Of a stretch of DNA of 64,000 bases, positions 10,953 through 23,089 are shown piece by piece. The stretch's first letter is position 1. Each line of letters starts with the position of its first letter. Source of the stretch: Syngnathus acus (Eukaryota; Chordata; Actinopteri; Syngnathiformes; Syngnathidae); the NCBI RefSeq assembly GCF_901709675.1, contig NC_051095.1:22233456-22297455 (forward strand), written 5' to 3'. Both the position numbers and the translations under genes were made by a program. The notes under the pieces are model-generated. The model did not search any database and was not told the DNA's origin. It saw only the letters and a list, made by a program, of their open reading frames with translations.

Positions 10953-12169
10953 AATAAAATCAAATCTGTTCTGCAACTATTTTACTGCATGTGTGAGAGT
11001 GTATCTCTTCATCTGTAGCAGTTCTTTGAACACCCATAAACAGACCACATTTAAACATATATTTAGGCAACAGATTACTACGAACATAACGTGACTCTGA
11101 GATCTAACTGCTGAGACCAACCCTGGTGATGAGCAGATAAAAAGCCACTGTATTAGTGCTTCATAAAAAGATTATATCGAGCACATGATCAACTCTCTCT
11201 TCTGTTTGCACAAAAAGATGTTTGTTTCTGTCAGAAAGCACAGATGGTAACCATGGTTACACTGTTAGTTTGTCTACGCCATCTAGCATTTAAAGTGCAA
11301 GGAAAGTACCATGAAGACTGTTTTGTGTGGTTATGAATAACATTAGAAATGTATGTGTATTGTATGGCTTCTCAAACCAGGCTTAATTTGACGTTTTGAG
11401 GCATTGATATGCATGCCCTGGAGTAACATTGTAAAAAAAAAACAGAAATAAAAAAAAGGTGTCAAGTGAGCATACCCATTTAACAATCAGGTTGGAGACA
11501 TTTAGGGCCTGGTTTTATTTAGATGTACTACATGTGCAAAAACAGCTGCAAACATGAATGCAGACAGATGTGGACGCCGAGCTACTAATGAGTTGCAACC
11601 AGGATTGTGTCTATCAAATGATGCTGTCCCAAGTTTTAAATGCAACGCTAGTCACGATGGGGACAATAATCCAGTTCTTAAGCGTTGTGTTCATTCACTT
11701 AGGATATGACATGCTGGGTTCCCCAAATTATCGCTGTGATGGATCTTTCTTTTCTGTAACAATTAAACGCTCCACAACAGTCACGTCAACCTTTGTTTAT
11801 TCATTTTTTATTCAGTTAATCACAGAGGCTGTGTCATTTCTTTTTACTTTGTACTGTTTCTCTTTTACTGTTTTTATTACAGTGCTTTAACCGTTACATT
11901 TTGTGGCTGATTTCATTCCTTTACCTAGTATAATGGCAAGGGGTGACTTCAAACCTGGAGCAGGCATTCATTCACTTTTCGGAGGAGGGATCGTCGAGAG
12001 AAATGAGCCAAAGTAATAGAGAGAATCAAGAAGGTCCGGAGATAAACCATTTTTTCCACCGATCATTAAGGGGAACTATCGCCCTTATCATGATCTGAGC
12101 GATCCCAGCTGGCTTAAGGCAATGAACAATGTGGACAGTTTACCAGGCAAAATTAAAAAAGTAGAACAA
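10953..12169. other. Intergenic DNA, nothing recognised
   Basis: A 110-codon ATG-started ORF at 11558-11890 has hydrophobic stretches but no recognisable family, and no nearby splice or promoter pattern. It is treated as chance. Confidence 0.4.
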
Positions 12170-12420
12170 CTCAAGACAACGCGATTTGTTTGAAGGGCGC
12201 TTTAAGAACCACAGCTGCATACAAAGTACTGTACATAAAGTAAAAAGCTGACATAAAGATTAAGACAGTTAAAACAATACATTAGTAGCAAAAAAGCTGT
12301 AAACACAATAAAACAGTAAAACAATACCAAGGCAATAATCAAATAATCAATAAAAACGTGTTTTAAAGGAACTTCTTACACCGTTAGTTATCCAGCTTAT
12401 TCCTACGCCCATGATCCTTT
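12170..12420 (-). repeat. LINE 3' tail-like sequence
   Basis: The segment gggcgctttaagaaccacag followed by ctgcatacaaagtactgtac parallels 41410-41460 (gagcactttaaaaacaacca ... ctgcatccaaagtgctttt). Both look like reversed 3' tails of an L2-type LINE, whose sense tail ends 'aagcgctatataaa'-like. Confidence 0.5.
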
Positions 12421-12705
12421 GCATGAAATGTGGGAGGCACTTCCAGTGTAGCAAAACCAGCGTTTTATTTCTATGGGAACACGCTACATTGACAGTTGAG
12501 GACTTTAACAATGTGGACACGGCAATTGTTGCAGCTCATAAAAAACATTTCAACGTTGCTTCCTGCTACTCTTGTAGGGTAGAGGTCAAGGAAAAAAGAT
12601 GGCCAGCGACAAGGTCCAGTCACATGTCTACTCACACACATTCTGAACTCTGTTGCTTCAGTCGTGGTGAATCTCAAAAGCTTTGAGGAGTATCAATACC
12701 GTCAC

Positions 12706-13160
12706 TGTCAGGATGCAGACAAGACAACCAAATGTGACACACTGAGTCTTTATTGATGTTTGGGGAAAGGGAAGTGGTCAAAGAACAAGGTGAAGGCTTG
12801 GTTGATGATCAGGCAGTTGGTAAGGGCTGGTTGCGTTCAGGCGAGGTCGATGATCGAGCAGTTGGCACGGGCTGTTTGGGCGTGGTAGGTCAGTTGTGCA
12901 GGGGTGGGTCAGCACCGGCAAATAAGGCATAAGCCAAGGTACTAGGCACAGGTAGCACCGCCACGGACGTTTACACAGGCGAACAGGACTAGGTGACAAG
13001 ACGAACTGATCAGGGCTGGTTGGATTCATGGGGTTTAAATAGTGTCCTTAACAAGCAGGGATAGGTGCAGGTGATTGCCTCTGATGAGTGGGCATGGCTG
13101 TGGCCGATAGTCTGTGGAGGAATGTTACCTGCCGGGGGGCAATTGGCACGCCACGTGACA
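12706..13160. mobile_element. Solo LTR with 5-bp target duplication
   Basis: A 455-bp segment begins TGTCAGG and ends CGTGACA, so it has the TG...CA ends and short inverted terminal repeat of an LTR. It is bracketed by GTCAC at 12701-12705 and GTCAC at 13161-13165, a 5-bp direct repeat as expected for an integrase-made insertion. No internal coding region is attached, which fits a solo LTR left by recombination. ORFs within it are meaningless. Confidence 0.75.
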
Positions 13161-13586
13161 GTCACAGTCATAAGTTGGTTGCATTTAGTTAAGAGGGTGG
13201 ACACGGTCTTACTTAGCTTCAAGCAGACGTATATGTTTGCATCCAAACCACTTCTCACTGCATAATAACCACATGACTGGGATGCTTCTTGTAAAAGACC
13301 TTCATGTCGCTCAATGTCATAAAACTGTAATCATTCTTCAAAGTTCATGTAAACGTCTATTTTTGTCAACTTCAAACGCCCGCTGCAAATATTACAACAA
13401 TCAATCGGCTTCAGTATATTGAATTTTATGAGCAAAACGTCTTCCTTGCCACACTACAGCTTGACAAAACATGGTAGTTACTGTCCATAAAATGCAAAAT
13501 ACTGCGGCAATCCTTTTAGTAATTTCAGAGTTTGACAAATATTTAAGTCTCCCACTCACAGTGAAAACAATACCCGATGTTATTGT

Positions 13587-13917
13587 TGTCATGAAGTGAA
13601 TGGAGCAGGGCGACCAAATCCAGCTCGGACCAGGGTTTACTGAAGAACTCAAAAGACAAACTATAGATGCTCAACTGGGGACGTGAATAACTGAACAGAA
13701 AAAACTAGAACAGAACAGACTAGAAACAAGAAGACGAGAGACGAGAACAATCCGACAGGGAGTGACACGCAGACAGGACTTAAATACATGACAGGTAACG
13801 AGAGGCCGGTGACGGCGATTACATAGATTACAGGAGGGGAGCACAGGAGGGGAGGGGCGAGCACACAGACATGCGAACCGAAACTATGACATTAAAACAA
13901 GGAAACAAACTGTGACA
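13587..13917 (-). mobile_element. LTR-like segment, minus orientation
   Basis: In reverse complement it opens tgtcacagtttgtttccttg and ends with the block 'taaaccctggtccgagctgg ... gccctgctcc'. The same end block occurs on the plus strand at about 40510-40565, so this is a dispersed family. Ends are TG...CA, but flanking 5-mers do not match. Confidence 0.55.
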
Positions 13918-14624
13918 GATCTTGATAATTGTGGCACTCGCCCGGTGAATCTTCTCCGGTGGTTTAATGCAAGCACATTAGCACAAAATTCAGTGCGAGT
14001 GTTGCAACGTGCTTTGTGCATGAAATGAAAAGGAGCACATGTACAACGTCAAGATGGTCTTTTCAAATGACTCTAAGACTAATTCGCCTGGGTCCCTCAT
14101 TCCCGGGTAGAAACTGGAATCTTTGGAGGTTCACAACGAACACTTTCCTTGTCTGGGAAAAACTGTTCAAAACAACACTTTTGGATTCAACTTCTGCTGC
14201 TTGTTAGTGCAACCGCCACCAGCGCAAAAAGCTCCCAAAATGTGTGCCATGCAGACATTGTTCAATGCTATGATGGCTAATGATTGTTTAGAAAAGAGGG
14301 TGTAGAAAAACGCTGAAATACACTGCTTTGTTACGTGAAGCTCAATTACCTCCCACATTCACTCCTACAGGACAGACCTCTGGTAAAGGTGGATAGGCAT
14401 ACGTATATTACCTTTGGCACAATAGCAATCTAATTTCTTATGAAACATGAGTTATATAGGTGGCTGTTTTCATAACTCATAAGACGCGTTCACTAAAACC
14501 CTGCTGCCGTACTCACACACTTCTATTCCAATCCACTACATTTACAAAGATAATAACTTGATGAAAAAAGCCGGAGATCTTAATTGGTTTACCAATGTGT
14601 TTATTAATGTATTTGTGTTTGTAA

Positions 14625-14728
14625 AGTAGCATTCCTGTGTGAAGTTTGGAATGCTCTTCCTGTGCTTGTGTGTGTTTTCTCCGTCTAACCCGGTTCCTCC
14701 CCACATTCCAAAAAATATGCGCGTTAAC
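14625..14728 (+). repeat. tRNA-derived SINE, middle part only
   Basis: Carries the 'gtgtgaagtttggaatgctc', ttttctccgt, ggttcctccccacattcca and aaaatatgcgcg blocks of the SINE family, without head or tail. Confidence 0.55.
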
Positions 14729-14889
14729 TGAAGACTCAAAATAAGGGTCACCAACCTTTTTGAAACTGAGTGCCACTTTTTGGCTACTGGTTGATCAAAT
14801 TATGTTTAATATAATTGTCACGTGTGGTGCAGGATTCAGACCCAAAAGCAGACAGTAGACAAAATGACGCCAGATTTATAAGTTTTGTG

Positions 14890-15590
14890 AATATCTAGTT
14901 TGGGGAAAATAGTGGCTTTATTGAGAGGCTCAAAGGAGGGGTCGATGAGGGAAAGGGATACCTATTTTTAATGGCGATGCCATTCAGTCCCTTGTCGTCG
15001 ATGCATCGTCGTAGGGTTTTGTTTTTCCAAAATCCAGCACCGAGAGGCGAGGAGGAGGGATGGCTAATACTGGCAGCCAAAGCGTCACTGATATATTTCT
15101 CCATGACCTCCCTCTCAGGGCTTGACAGGTTGTACAGTCTACCAGATGGTAGGGGGGCTCCGAGGAGTAAGTCAATGGCACGGTCATACGGTCGATGAGG
15201 GGGAAGGCAAAGCGCAGAGACTTACTAAACACCTCCCCTAATTCATGATATTCAGGAGGAATCAAAGAGAGATCAGGAGGAGAAACCGAAGGTGAAGGAT
15301 GAGATGTCGCAGTTCCAAAATGCAAACAGTGAGCATGACAAAACGTGCTCCAACTAACTATGGTCGAGGTCTCCCAGTCTATGTGCGGATTATGAAGTTT
15401 TTACCATGGTATTCCAAAAACAATAGGGGAAAAAGAAGAAGAAGGGATGCCCAAAACCAGATGTATTTCTGATGGTTACCCGAAATGATGAGAGTGTAAC
15501 AGTCTGGTGTGTGGCAGTCTTCAGGGGGCTTCCATCTATGGGACGGACCGGTCGGGGCAAGTCTAAGGATGTATTGAGACCAGAAAAGTC
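14890..15590 (-). pseudogene. Ty3/Gypsy pol relic (protease to reverse transcriptase)
   Basis: On the minus strand, broken frames resemble the protease-RT junction of fish Gypsy elements. The order is a 'LIPPEYHELGEVFS' block, an 'SRPER'-like linker, then [20 protein letters not shown] and a degenerate CIDxKGLN-type RT motif, NRYPFP. These lie in at least two frames (about 14984-15325 and 14895-15104), so frameshifts separate them. The YxDD catalytic box is not present; the relic ends before it. It cannot encode a working enzyme. Confidence 0.8.
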
Positions 15591-15850
15591 CTTTCGTCTG
15601 CTTGTTTGGTCCGGACCAAAAGTGAACTCAATTTTTTTCGTTCGGTGCGGTTCCTATTGTACTGTTGGTTTGGATCTACGCTGTTTGTATTCACACCTGA
15701 AGCGAACCGCACCACAGTTCGTTTAGAAGCGAACTGAGACCACTTCAAAAAGTGGGTCTCGTCCGTTTCTTTAATCCGCACCAGGATTCGTTTGAGTGTA
15801 TTCACACCTGCACAAAAGGTTCAGACCTAAACCAAAGGACCAAAGCCACT
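15588..15850. mobile_element. Foldback MITE
   Basis: The left end contains gtttggtccggacca and the right end gaccaaaggaccaaag-type sequence in inverse, with 'tattcacacctg' occurring near both ends (about 15690 and 15800). Such ggtccggacc-ended palindromic MITEs are common in fish. No coding capacity. Confidence 0.6.
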
Positions 15851-15872
15851 AACATAATCAAGGACCCTAATT

Positions 15873-17414
15873 ACCATAATTTTCGGACTATAAGTCGCGG
15901 TTTTTTTCATAGTTTGGGTGGGGGGGCGACTTATAATAAGGAGCGACTTATATGTTTTTTTTCAAACATTTTCGAACCGCGATGTAGCAAGGGATTACTG
16001 TAATTTGAATTTCAAGTGACGTCAGCAGCGCGACGCGGCGTGGCGGTTGTTTACAAAAAGGACAAAGATTGATCACGGGATGACGAAGATGACGAAGGGC
16101 CCCACGTACTACCGGCATCATTAGCGGCTTTGTTTCTAAGTGACACGGAGGATGAAGAGTTTGAAGGATTTAAGGATTTGGAGTGACACAGAAGGTTTGA
16201 AAAACTATTATGGCTTTTACGCACGCCCGGTCCTACTCTACGGAGCTCTCTTTCACCTCCGTGGATAGAAGTCGGGGGCCGGCGCTCGGCCGGGTGGCTG
16301 TCCGGGGACGGTGGATGGGGCTCGGACATGACTTTTACGCACGCCCGGTCCTACTCTACGGAGCTCTCTTTCACCTCCGTGGATAGAAGTCGGGGGCCGG
16401 CGCTCGGCCGGGTGGCTGTCCGGGGACGGTGGATGGGGCTCGGACATGACTTTTACGCACGCCCGGTCCTACTCTACGGAGCTCTCTTTCACCTCCGTGG
16501 ATAGAAGTCGGGGGCCGGCGCTCGGCCGGGTGGCTGTCCGGGGACGGTGGATGGGGCTCGGACATGAATTTTACGCACGCCCGGTCCTACTCTACGGAGC
16601 TCTCTTTCACCTCCGTGGATAGAGGTCGGGGGCCGGGGCTCGGCCGGGTGGCTGTCCGGGGACGGCGGATGGGGCTCGGTCATGGCTTTTACGCACGCCC
16701 GGTCCTATTCTATGGATCTCTCTTCCACCTCCGTGGCTGGAAGTCCACGCCGCCACACACCTGGAAGTTTGTTTTGTTAAATAAAGAGCCGTTTACCAAA
16801 CCCACGTCTTTCCTTGTACTTTGTTAATGCTACAATCTAGTTATATACTAGATCTGTGGAATAACGACGAGGCTGATGTCAGGGCGCACGCACGCGCGGC
16901 GTTGTTGACAAAGGATGAGGAATTTGATCGATGGATTTAATGATTTAGAGTGCACAGATGGTTTGATAATATTATTGCTTATATAATAGTTATTTGATAT
17001 CTAATTTATATATCGTTATATGGGCCTGTGGAATATTTTGAAGTGCAAGCGCTGTCAGCGGCGCGCACCCATTGTTGACAAAGGACGATCGATGGATTTA
17101 ATGAATTGGAGTGACACAGATGGTTTTATAAACGTGTTATTTATGTAATAGTTTTTTTTAATAACTGAATGTTACGTCAGGCCCGTTCTCAGCTCTTCGT
17201 TTGTGTTTATGTCACGTTAGCATACCTATCGTTTAGCCTGTTGTTGCTCATTCATGTCTGTACTTGGTGTTGGATTTTGTCGAATAAATTGCCCCCAAAA
17301 TGCGACTTATAGTGATTTAGAGTGATTTATATATATATTTTTTTCACTTTTTTGGGCATTTTATGGCTGATGCAACTTGTACTCCGGAGCGACTTTTAGT
17401 CCGAAAATTACGGT
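15873..17414. mobile_element. TIR DNA transposon of about 1.5 kb containing a tandem array
   Basis: The left end reads ccataattttcggactataa then gtcgc; the right end, reversed, reads ccgtaattttcggactaaaa then gtcgc, giving an inverted repeat of about 25 bp with two mismatches, both flanked by TA. The interior has three loosely repeated modules near 16010, 16860 and 17040. Each has a GC-rich start, 'gttgacaaagga'-like sequence, then 'gatttaatgatttagagtg'. A 118-bp array lies between the first two. No transposase was recognised, so it is non-autonomous. Confidence 0.75.
16213..16760. repeat. 118-bp tandem repeat, about 4.6 copies
   Basis: Copies start with cttttacgcacgcccggtcc at about 16214, 16332, 16450, 16568 and 16686, an exact 118-bp spacing. 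The first three look identical, the fourth has a few changes and the fifth is diverged and cut short. The array is GC-rich, unlike its surroundings. Minus-strand ORFs of 64 residues that repeat along it arise from the period; 118 is not a multiple of three, so they do not form one long protein. Confidence 0.95.
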
Positions 17415-17504
17415 ATATGTTAATGATATTAATGTATGTGATGGCACTGATAATGTTAATGATTTCTCACAATAATTAGAAAACTAATATCACTATTCCA
17501 GTGG

Positions 17505-17582
17505 TCTTTGGGGGCGAGGTTCACCCTGAACTGCTAGCCAATTGCAGGGCACAAACAAACATTCACACTCACACCTAAGGAG
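17505..17582 (-). repeat. tRNA-derived SINE, 3' part
   Basis: Reverse complement shows the 'ggtgtgagtgtgaatgtttg', 'tgccctgcaattggctagca' and 'gttcagggtg' blocks of the SINE body. Truncated on both sides. Confidence 0.55.
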
Positions 17583-17639
17583 AATATTTCAAGAAAAATG
17601 TCCCATCTGTGTTCAGACATTTTTTAAACAGGCCCATGA

Positions 17640-17840
17640 GCGACTTATGTTGTCCTTGGCCCGTGGCCACCAAGTTGGTGACATCAGCTCTAAATTGTGA
17701 ATTCTTGTCTGTTTATCTTCGCATGCCCTGCGATTGCCTGGTGACCATTCCAGGCTGTATGTTGCCTTCTGCCCAAAGTCAGCTGGTATTGGCTCCAGCA
17801 CACCCAAAATACTCATATACAGAAAATGGATGGAGGTTTT
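17640..17840 (+). repeat. tRNA-derived SINE, 3' half
   Basis: Contains catgccctgcgattgcctgg, ttctgcccaaagtcagctgg, attggctccagca and the terminal aaaatggatgga characteristic of this SINE's tail. The overlapping 129-codon ORF (17609-17998) is mostly SINE and is not a gene. Confidence 0.75.
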
Positions 17841-18540
17841 TTTTGTTCAGAAAATTGTTTCCTTGTTTTCCCAGAAAAGAAAAATGCCTTACATTGCTTA
17901 GAGAGAAATCTAAAACTGCTCTTGAATTGTTTGTAACAGTTTACAAAAAGAAAAAGCAACTTTTGCGTCAAAATTATGCAAGCGGTCAGAAACAGTAGCT
18001 GTGTTAGTTCTCTACAACAATAATGACCTCAGTTACTACTATAAAACAAAAGTTTAGTCTGGTCCTGAAAAACAACTTCTACTTCAGAGTCAGACATCAA
18101 CGAATGTCACCACATGATTCGCATGCACGTCACTAAACAAAACCTTCATTGTCCTGATGTTATATCATAAGTGTTGACTCAGACATGCAATGTCACTGGT
18201 AACAAATTTGAAAATGTCAGGGTCCATAAGAAAAGATGCAAGTGATTTTGCCTGATTCCATTTACACTTAAAGTTTCCTTTGCTGAGTTGGGGACTTTTG
18301 ACAGAAATTTCTGACTGCAACCATGTTAGTGTCGTCACAGCTATAACGTGGTTTTCTAGATATTAAAGACAAAAATCACGGGTCACACTGCACAAACAAG
18401 ATGAAAATCACCAAAATTGTCTGTTAAATATAAGTGAGTTGCAATTCATTTACTCCGAATGAACCCTGTCGCTTCAGACACTGTGACAGCGACTGTATGC
18501 AGAGAACCAAGCACATCTAAGCAATGCCTTTTATTTTAGT
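17841..18540. other. Intergenic DNA, nothing recognised
   Basis: AT-rich sequence without a recognisable gene or repeat family. Confidence 0.45.
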
Positions 18541-18544
18541 TACT

Positions 18545-19123
18545 TCACTGCCTGAGTGAGCGAGGACACATCTCTCCAACTACAGGGGAGAGGCTGTTCA
18601 CATCATAATTGCAGAATGGACACATCTCCTGTCGAAGCATTTGGTGTTTGACTTGGGGATCTTCAAGGCACAGCTTGGTATGTGGAGACCTATGTAGCAG
18701 ACCTTTGAGATCCACTGGGCAGCTGGGCATCTTATGAAAAAGAGTTGTTGCTGGACTCTGATGGCTCAGCTTGCTGATGGCAAGGTCCTCATCCATCACA
18801 ATGATTTTTAAAGCCTTTTTCTGTATGGTCTCAAGCTGCCTGAGAGTGGTCTGAGCAGCGTTCATCCAGGCTAGCCAAGAGTACTCCACCATGCTCCTGA
18901 CCTGGGTCTTGTAGATGTTGGACCTGCTTTTAGCATCAGCCAGCATGTTACTGGCTGCTTTGTATGTACTGTTCATGTGAATTGTCATCATGCTGAAAAT
19001 GTGAATTGACACAGGCAGAAAAAAAGCAAAGGGATCAATCCGAGGGTGGCCATCAAGAGAATCAGATCTCCCTCCCACCACTTCCATTGTGTTCAACCAG
19101 CAAAATAGTTTGTCCTCACCCAC
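18545..19123 (-). pseudogene. Non-LTR retrotransposon RT C-terminal fragment
   Basis: An open frame of 192 codons. Its middle (roughly residues 50-150) resembles the region after the reverse transcriptase domain of fish LINEs: a segment KTQVRSMVEYSWLAWMNAA, then LRQLETIQKKALKI, then a run ending in a cysteine-rich tail. The first about 45 residues do not resemble the family and may be flanking sequence read through. The catalytic YADD box is absent, so the piece is 5'-truncated. It stays open despite that, which is unusual but not evidence of use. Confidence 0.65.
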
Positions 19124-21360
19124 AAAATGTTTTTACAGAAACACTGGAGAATGTGTTGTTAGAGCATTGTGCTTACATTTAAGGCGCAAACAAATAAAGT
19201 TGGGCTGAATGGAATGAATGAAGCCAATGACAGACTTACAGTAAATGATCTGTCTTTGTTCATACATGTCTTAGCGTTATCCTGATAGGTTCAGAACTTC
19301 AATGTACTATCATAAATGTAGGTCTTTTTTTCAGAATAAGATGAACCGTCATAGCTGGAGAGTGAGGTGCTTAGATGATGTAGAAAGAGATGACAATGAG
19401 CACGAGACCAACAAATAAATGAAAGAAGTCTGTTTGTTGCCTTTAAATGATTAGTTCCTGAACTTATTTTCTTCTAATGAAGTCTACCAAGTTTTTTTCC
19501 TCCAATTGTTTTCCTACGTCCGCATGGATCTTTAGGGTAAGGTCATACCACAAATACGTATTTGTGAAAAATATATATGGCTTCAGGTTCTGTATGCAAT
19601 ACTCTTAGCACATATGGTTTTCCACGTGTGATTTAAAAAAAAACTATGGCAGCTTGTGAACTTGACACCTTGTTTTAAGCTGTTTGATCTGCATTGCAAA
19701 TACACCTCATGTACTTATTAAGTCACCTACAAAATGGAAGGTACAAGCCTAAAAGTGCTAGTTAACACATGCCATGATCTGTATGTGAACTTCAAAGGAA
19801 CCGTGCAGTTTGAATGTTTTTAATTTTAGCTGTGCAAGGTTTAAGGGCATAATGCAAGATGTCATTGTTCACTTGTGTGGAGGAAGGTGACACAGACAAA
19901 ATGGTTCTTCACAGCTTGTGGCGGCTTCAAAAGACTCCAGCTGGCTGGATGATGTGGCTTCAATGAACTTCAATGAGCAAGCTTCAATGATCGAGCCAAA
20001 CTCTACCTGCACCTACCTGTTTCTTTGATAAGAATGATAAGAGCACATGATTATTTAGTCTAGTATATAGTCCAATATACAGTCTTCATACTGAAGATTT
20101 AGTACATGACCTATCTTTAGAGTTTGGTAGAAGCCTGTGAGCTTGACAGCTAGTATCGATCCTGATAATAGCCTCTAAGTCGATTACTATTTAGGATACA
20201 AATGTGTCTTTGTTCCAAACACAATGACAAACATTTGGAAAAAAAAAAAGTGCTGCGGTGGATCAAAAGCATCTGGGTTTCAAATGGGGAATTTCTTAGT
20301 TTTTAAATCGGGAAGATTCCCAATAATTAATGATCTCAAAGGCCTGAAATCATATATTTTGTACTCTTTAATTGTTTATGTGCAAATAGCCACCGCCATA
20401 ATGGTGCATCGATATCCAACATAATATAATAAAATAAATGTTTTATTTGTTTGCTGAAATAAAGTGAATATTTTTCCCAAGTCTGAATCTGTATAGAATG
20501 AGATTCATAACAACAACAGCAACAACAACAATAATGCATTCATTGAATTGATTTGCATAATGATTCAGAGGGTTATCTGCACACCGTTTTCATATTTGTG
20601 AAAGAAATACAATGATCTACAACCCAAATCCACACAAAGTTTAGTTTACTTTTAAGTTTTCAGGTGCGCTGGGGGGCTACTAAAGAAAATACCCTTGGTC
20701 TGGCTGTCTGCCAAATCCAGGAACTAAATGAGGTTTGCATTGGCGCAAAAATCAAGATGTGCTAGACTGCGCTACACGAAGGCGCTTCCAATCAATTTGG
20801 TTGCATTTTTCTTGTAATGTTAAAGAAGACATCTTATTCCATTTTGTTGCCATCATATACTTCCTCAAAGAAGATCAGTGAGCCGTTCCTTAACTCTGGT
20901 GCGTTTGGTGCTGATGTTACGAAATTGTTTTTAAGTTTTGTTACAGCTCTCACAATATTTCAACGGCTGCAGTTTTTTTTTTTCACGTATCAATTCTCAA
21001 ACATTTTATAAAAATTAAATAATGCTTCCCTGAAATACAGAAAGGTAACAATATGAAGCTTCTTGTGCTTTCACTGTGCACGTAACATAAAGGTGGACTA
21101 TGACTGCTTCCGTTCAATATGTTTACATGGAAAGTGACGTGTTTGGTTTTAAGATGGCATTTGAGATATTATTTTTTATTTTTGGTCTTCATGTCATATT
21201 TTCTCACTGGTTAATGGCATTTGCTGCTGCTACCAAAGCCGCATTGTAATCACACCCGGATGCACGTATACAGTCGTAGGTGTAAGACAGTCTCCAAAAT
21301 AAATACAGGTTATCTGAATCTCAGCTCTTTGCTAGGTTTTACATTGCTGTGTCCTGAGAG
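19124..21360. other. AT-rich intergenic DNA, nothing recognised
   Basis: Short (CAA)n run near 20508-20532 and scattered ORFs under 70 codons. No gene or defined element was recognised. Confidence 0.4.
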
Positions 21361-21790
21361 GGTGTCACCCAAGAGAGCACCCTTGCTTCAATAAAGGACA
21401 ACTGAAATTTGCAGCCGCTCACATGGATAAACCAGATGCCACCTGGACAAAACTTAAGACAAAGTTTGGGCTATTTGGCAATGACAATAATGAGAGCTAT
21501 GTTTGGAAGAGTGAGTCAAGGAGAAGCTTTCTAACCCCAAAACACTACACCCACTGTCAAACATGGTGGCAGTCACATCATGTGCTGGGGTTGCCAGCTG
21601 TAATGGTGCTCTGCACAATGGCTGCAATAGTAAGAAGAGGAAGAGCCTTAAGTCGGTCATTCTCAAAGGACAATGATTCCAAAACATAGTCTTGCACCAA
21701 GGAAAAGTAAAATGTGAACATTTTGGGAAAAGCCTCATGTTCAACCACAATCCAAAACGGGTGGTTGATCGTAAACACTTTTGAGCTACA
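21361..21790 (+). pseudogene. Tc1-like transposase relic
   Basis: Broken plus-strand frames resemble the catalytic half of Tc1/mariner transposases. The order is HMDKPDATW, then KFGLFGNDNNESYVWKS, then a degenerate 'PKHYTHCQTWWQSHHVLG' at the place of the usual KHGGGSVMVWG motif. Frameshifts and missing acidic residues make it inactive. Only part of the protein is present. Confidence 0.7.
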
Positions 21791-22169
21791 GCCCTGTGTG
21801 TGACTACGCTATTAGGAGCATGTGACTATGGCAAAGGTCACTAACCTTCTTCACTGAGGAAAATGGCTGTTTAGTTTGTTGATCTAGAGGTTATTGTGTT
21901 TGTTTCTACCATCACATGATACCTGGTCACAGTCTCCTCATCAGCGTTGTCTTCAACTACATCCACCGTCACACTACCATCAGACCCATCCAGAAAATTC
22001 TACACCCTGATACTCACAATGGGCTGATTGTTGTCATCATAGTGTAGAGAAAGCGTCCTCATCACATTTCCCAAATTTCCCAAACACTCAGTTCACCCGA
22101 AGATTGCAGTCTTTTGCTAAGATCCTCAGTAGCACTCACTAAATTGCAAGTTCATTTACTTTGACAGAG

Positions 22170-22520
22170 GAACGGCTTCATTGTCAAGCTCAGCTGATCG
22201 TCCGGACCCTTCCTCAGTTGCCACGGCACTCTACAAAAGGTTATCCCTCTTCCATCTAAGGTGGAAGATGTCATCAGTTTCTCACAGCAGTACACAATAA
22301 AGTCCCTTGAGAAGTTCCTGGGCAGAGTGATTTTCTACAACCATTTTCTTGTCGTGCAGCCTACCTCAAAGACACCTCAAAGGAGATGGACCGGTCAGCA
22401 TCGATGCTGCTAAAACTATATTGGCTGCTGTTGCTTTGGTGGCACATCCATCTCAAATCGCCTGAGTCACCTTCACAATCGACACTGACAACTATGCAGG
22501 GTGAGTGGTGTGTGAACAGA
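22170..22520 (+). pseudogene. Gypsy pol relic (RT connection to RNase H)
   Basis: A run of fragments reads as the segment following the RT active site in Ty3/Gypsy elements: PLPSKVEDV, then YTIKSLEKFLGRVIFYNHF, then hints of an AxxHPS block. Stops and frameshifts interrupt it. It is in the opposite orientation to the relic at 14890-15590 and need not be the same insertion. Confidence 0.65.
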
Positions 22521-23089
22521 GGCCTAGCAGCCTCTGGCTCTATACAGCAAGAGGCTCTGTGACAACGAAAGATAGTACAGTACTTTTGCTACTGGGATTT
22601 TTTTGTTTTTTTCTCACCAGTCAACACTTGTGATTCATGTTGGAAGGTCAACAGTTCAAAGCTTTGTCAATCATAAGACACTGCCGTTAGTCATAGCCAA
22701 GAATGTCCGTCCTTTTTTGAACTTTCTCATCCCTTGTCTTTCATTTGCAAGATGGCCGTCCGTCAGTCAGTCCCGGACGCAATGCCGACCTCTGTTTGTT
22801 TGAATTTACAAATGTCCGTCAGTTAGATGCTCATTACTCAGGCACCTTTTATTCAGATTTCTTTGTTTCATCTATCCATTCACAGGAAGGTGCTTGAAAG
22901 AGTTATACATTTATGGATTTAGGAAGCAAGTGTGTGACAACTAGAGAAATCATTAAATGTTTAAATGTTAAGAACTAAAGAAGCAAAGTCTGAATTATTC
23001 AAGTTCTCCGTATCATGTGCAGCAGAGATAAAATTACAACTGCTGGTATTCTCAATTTATCTCCAGCATGTTTTATAGCAAAAATATAT
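22521..23089. other. Intergenic DNA, nothing recognised
   Basis: No supported feature. Confidence 0.4.

Noticed and set aside
11558-11890. 110-codon ATG-started ORF
   Set aside because: No recognisable family or conserved motif, isolated in intergenic DNA.
16051-16683. Repeated 64-92 residue minus-strand proteins
   Set aside because: They are produced by the 118-bp tandem array; the frame shifts in each unit.
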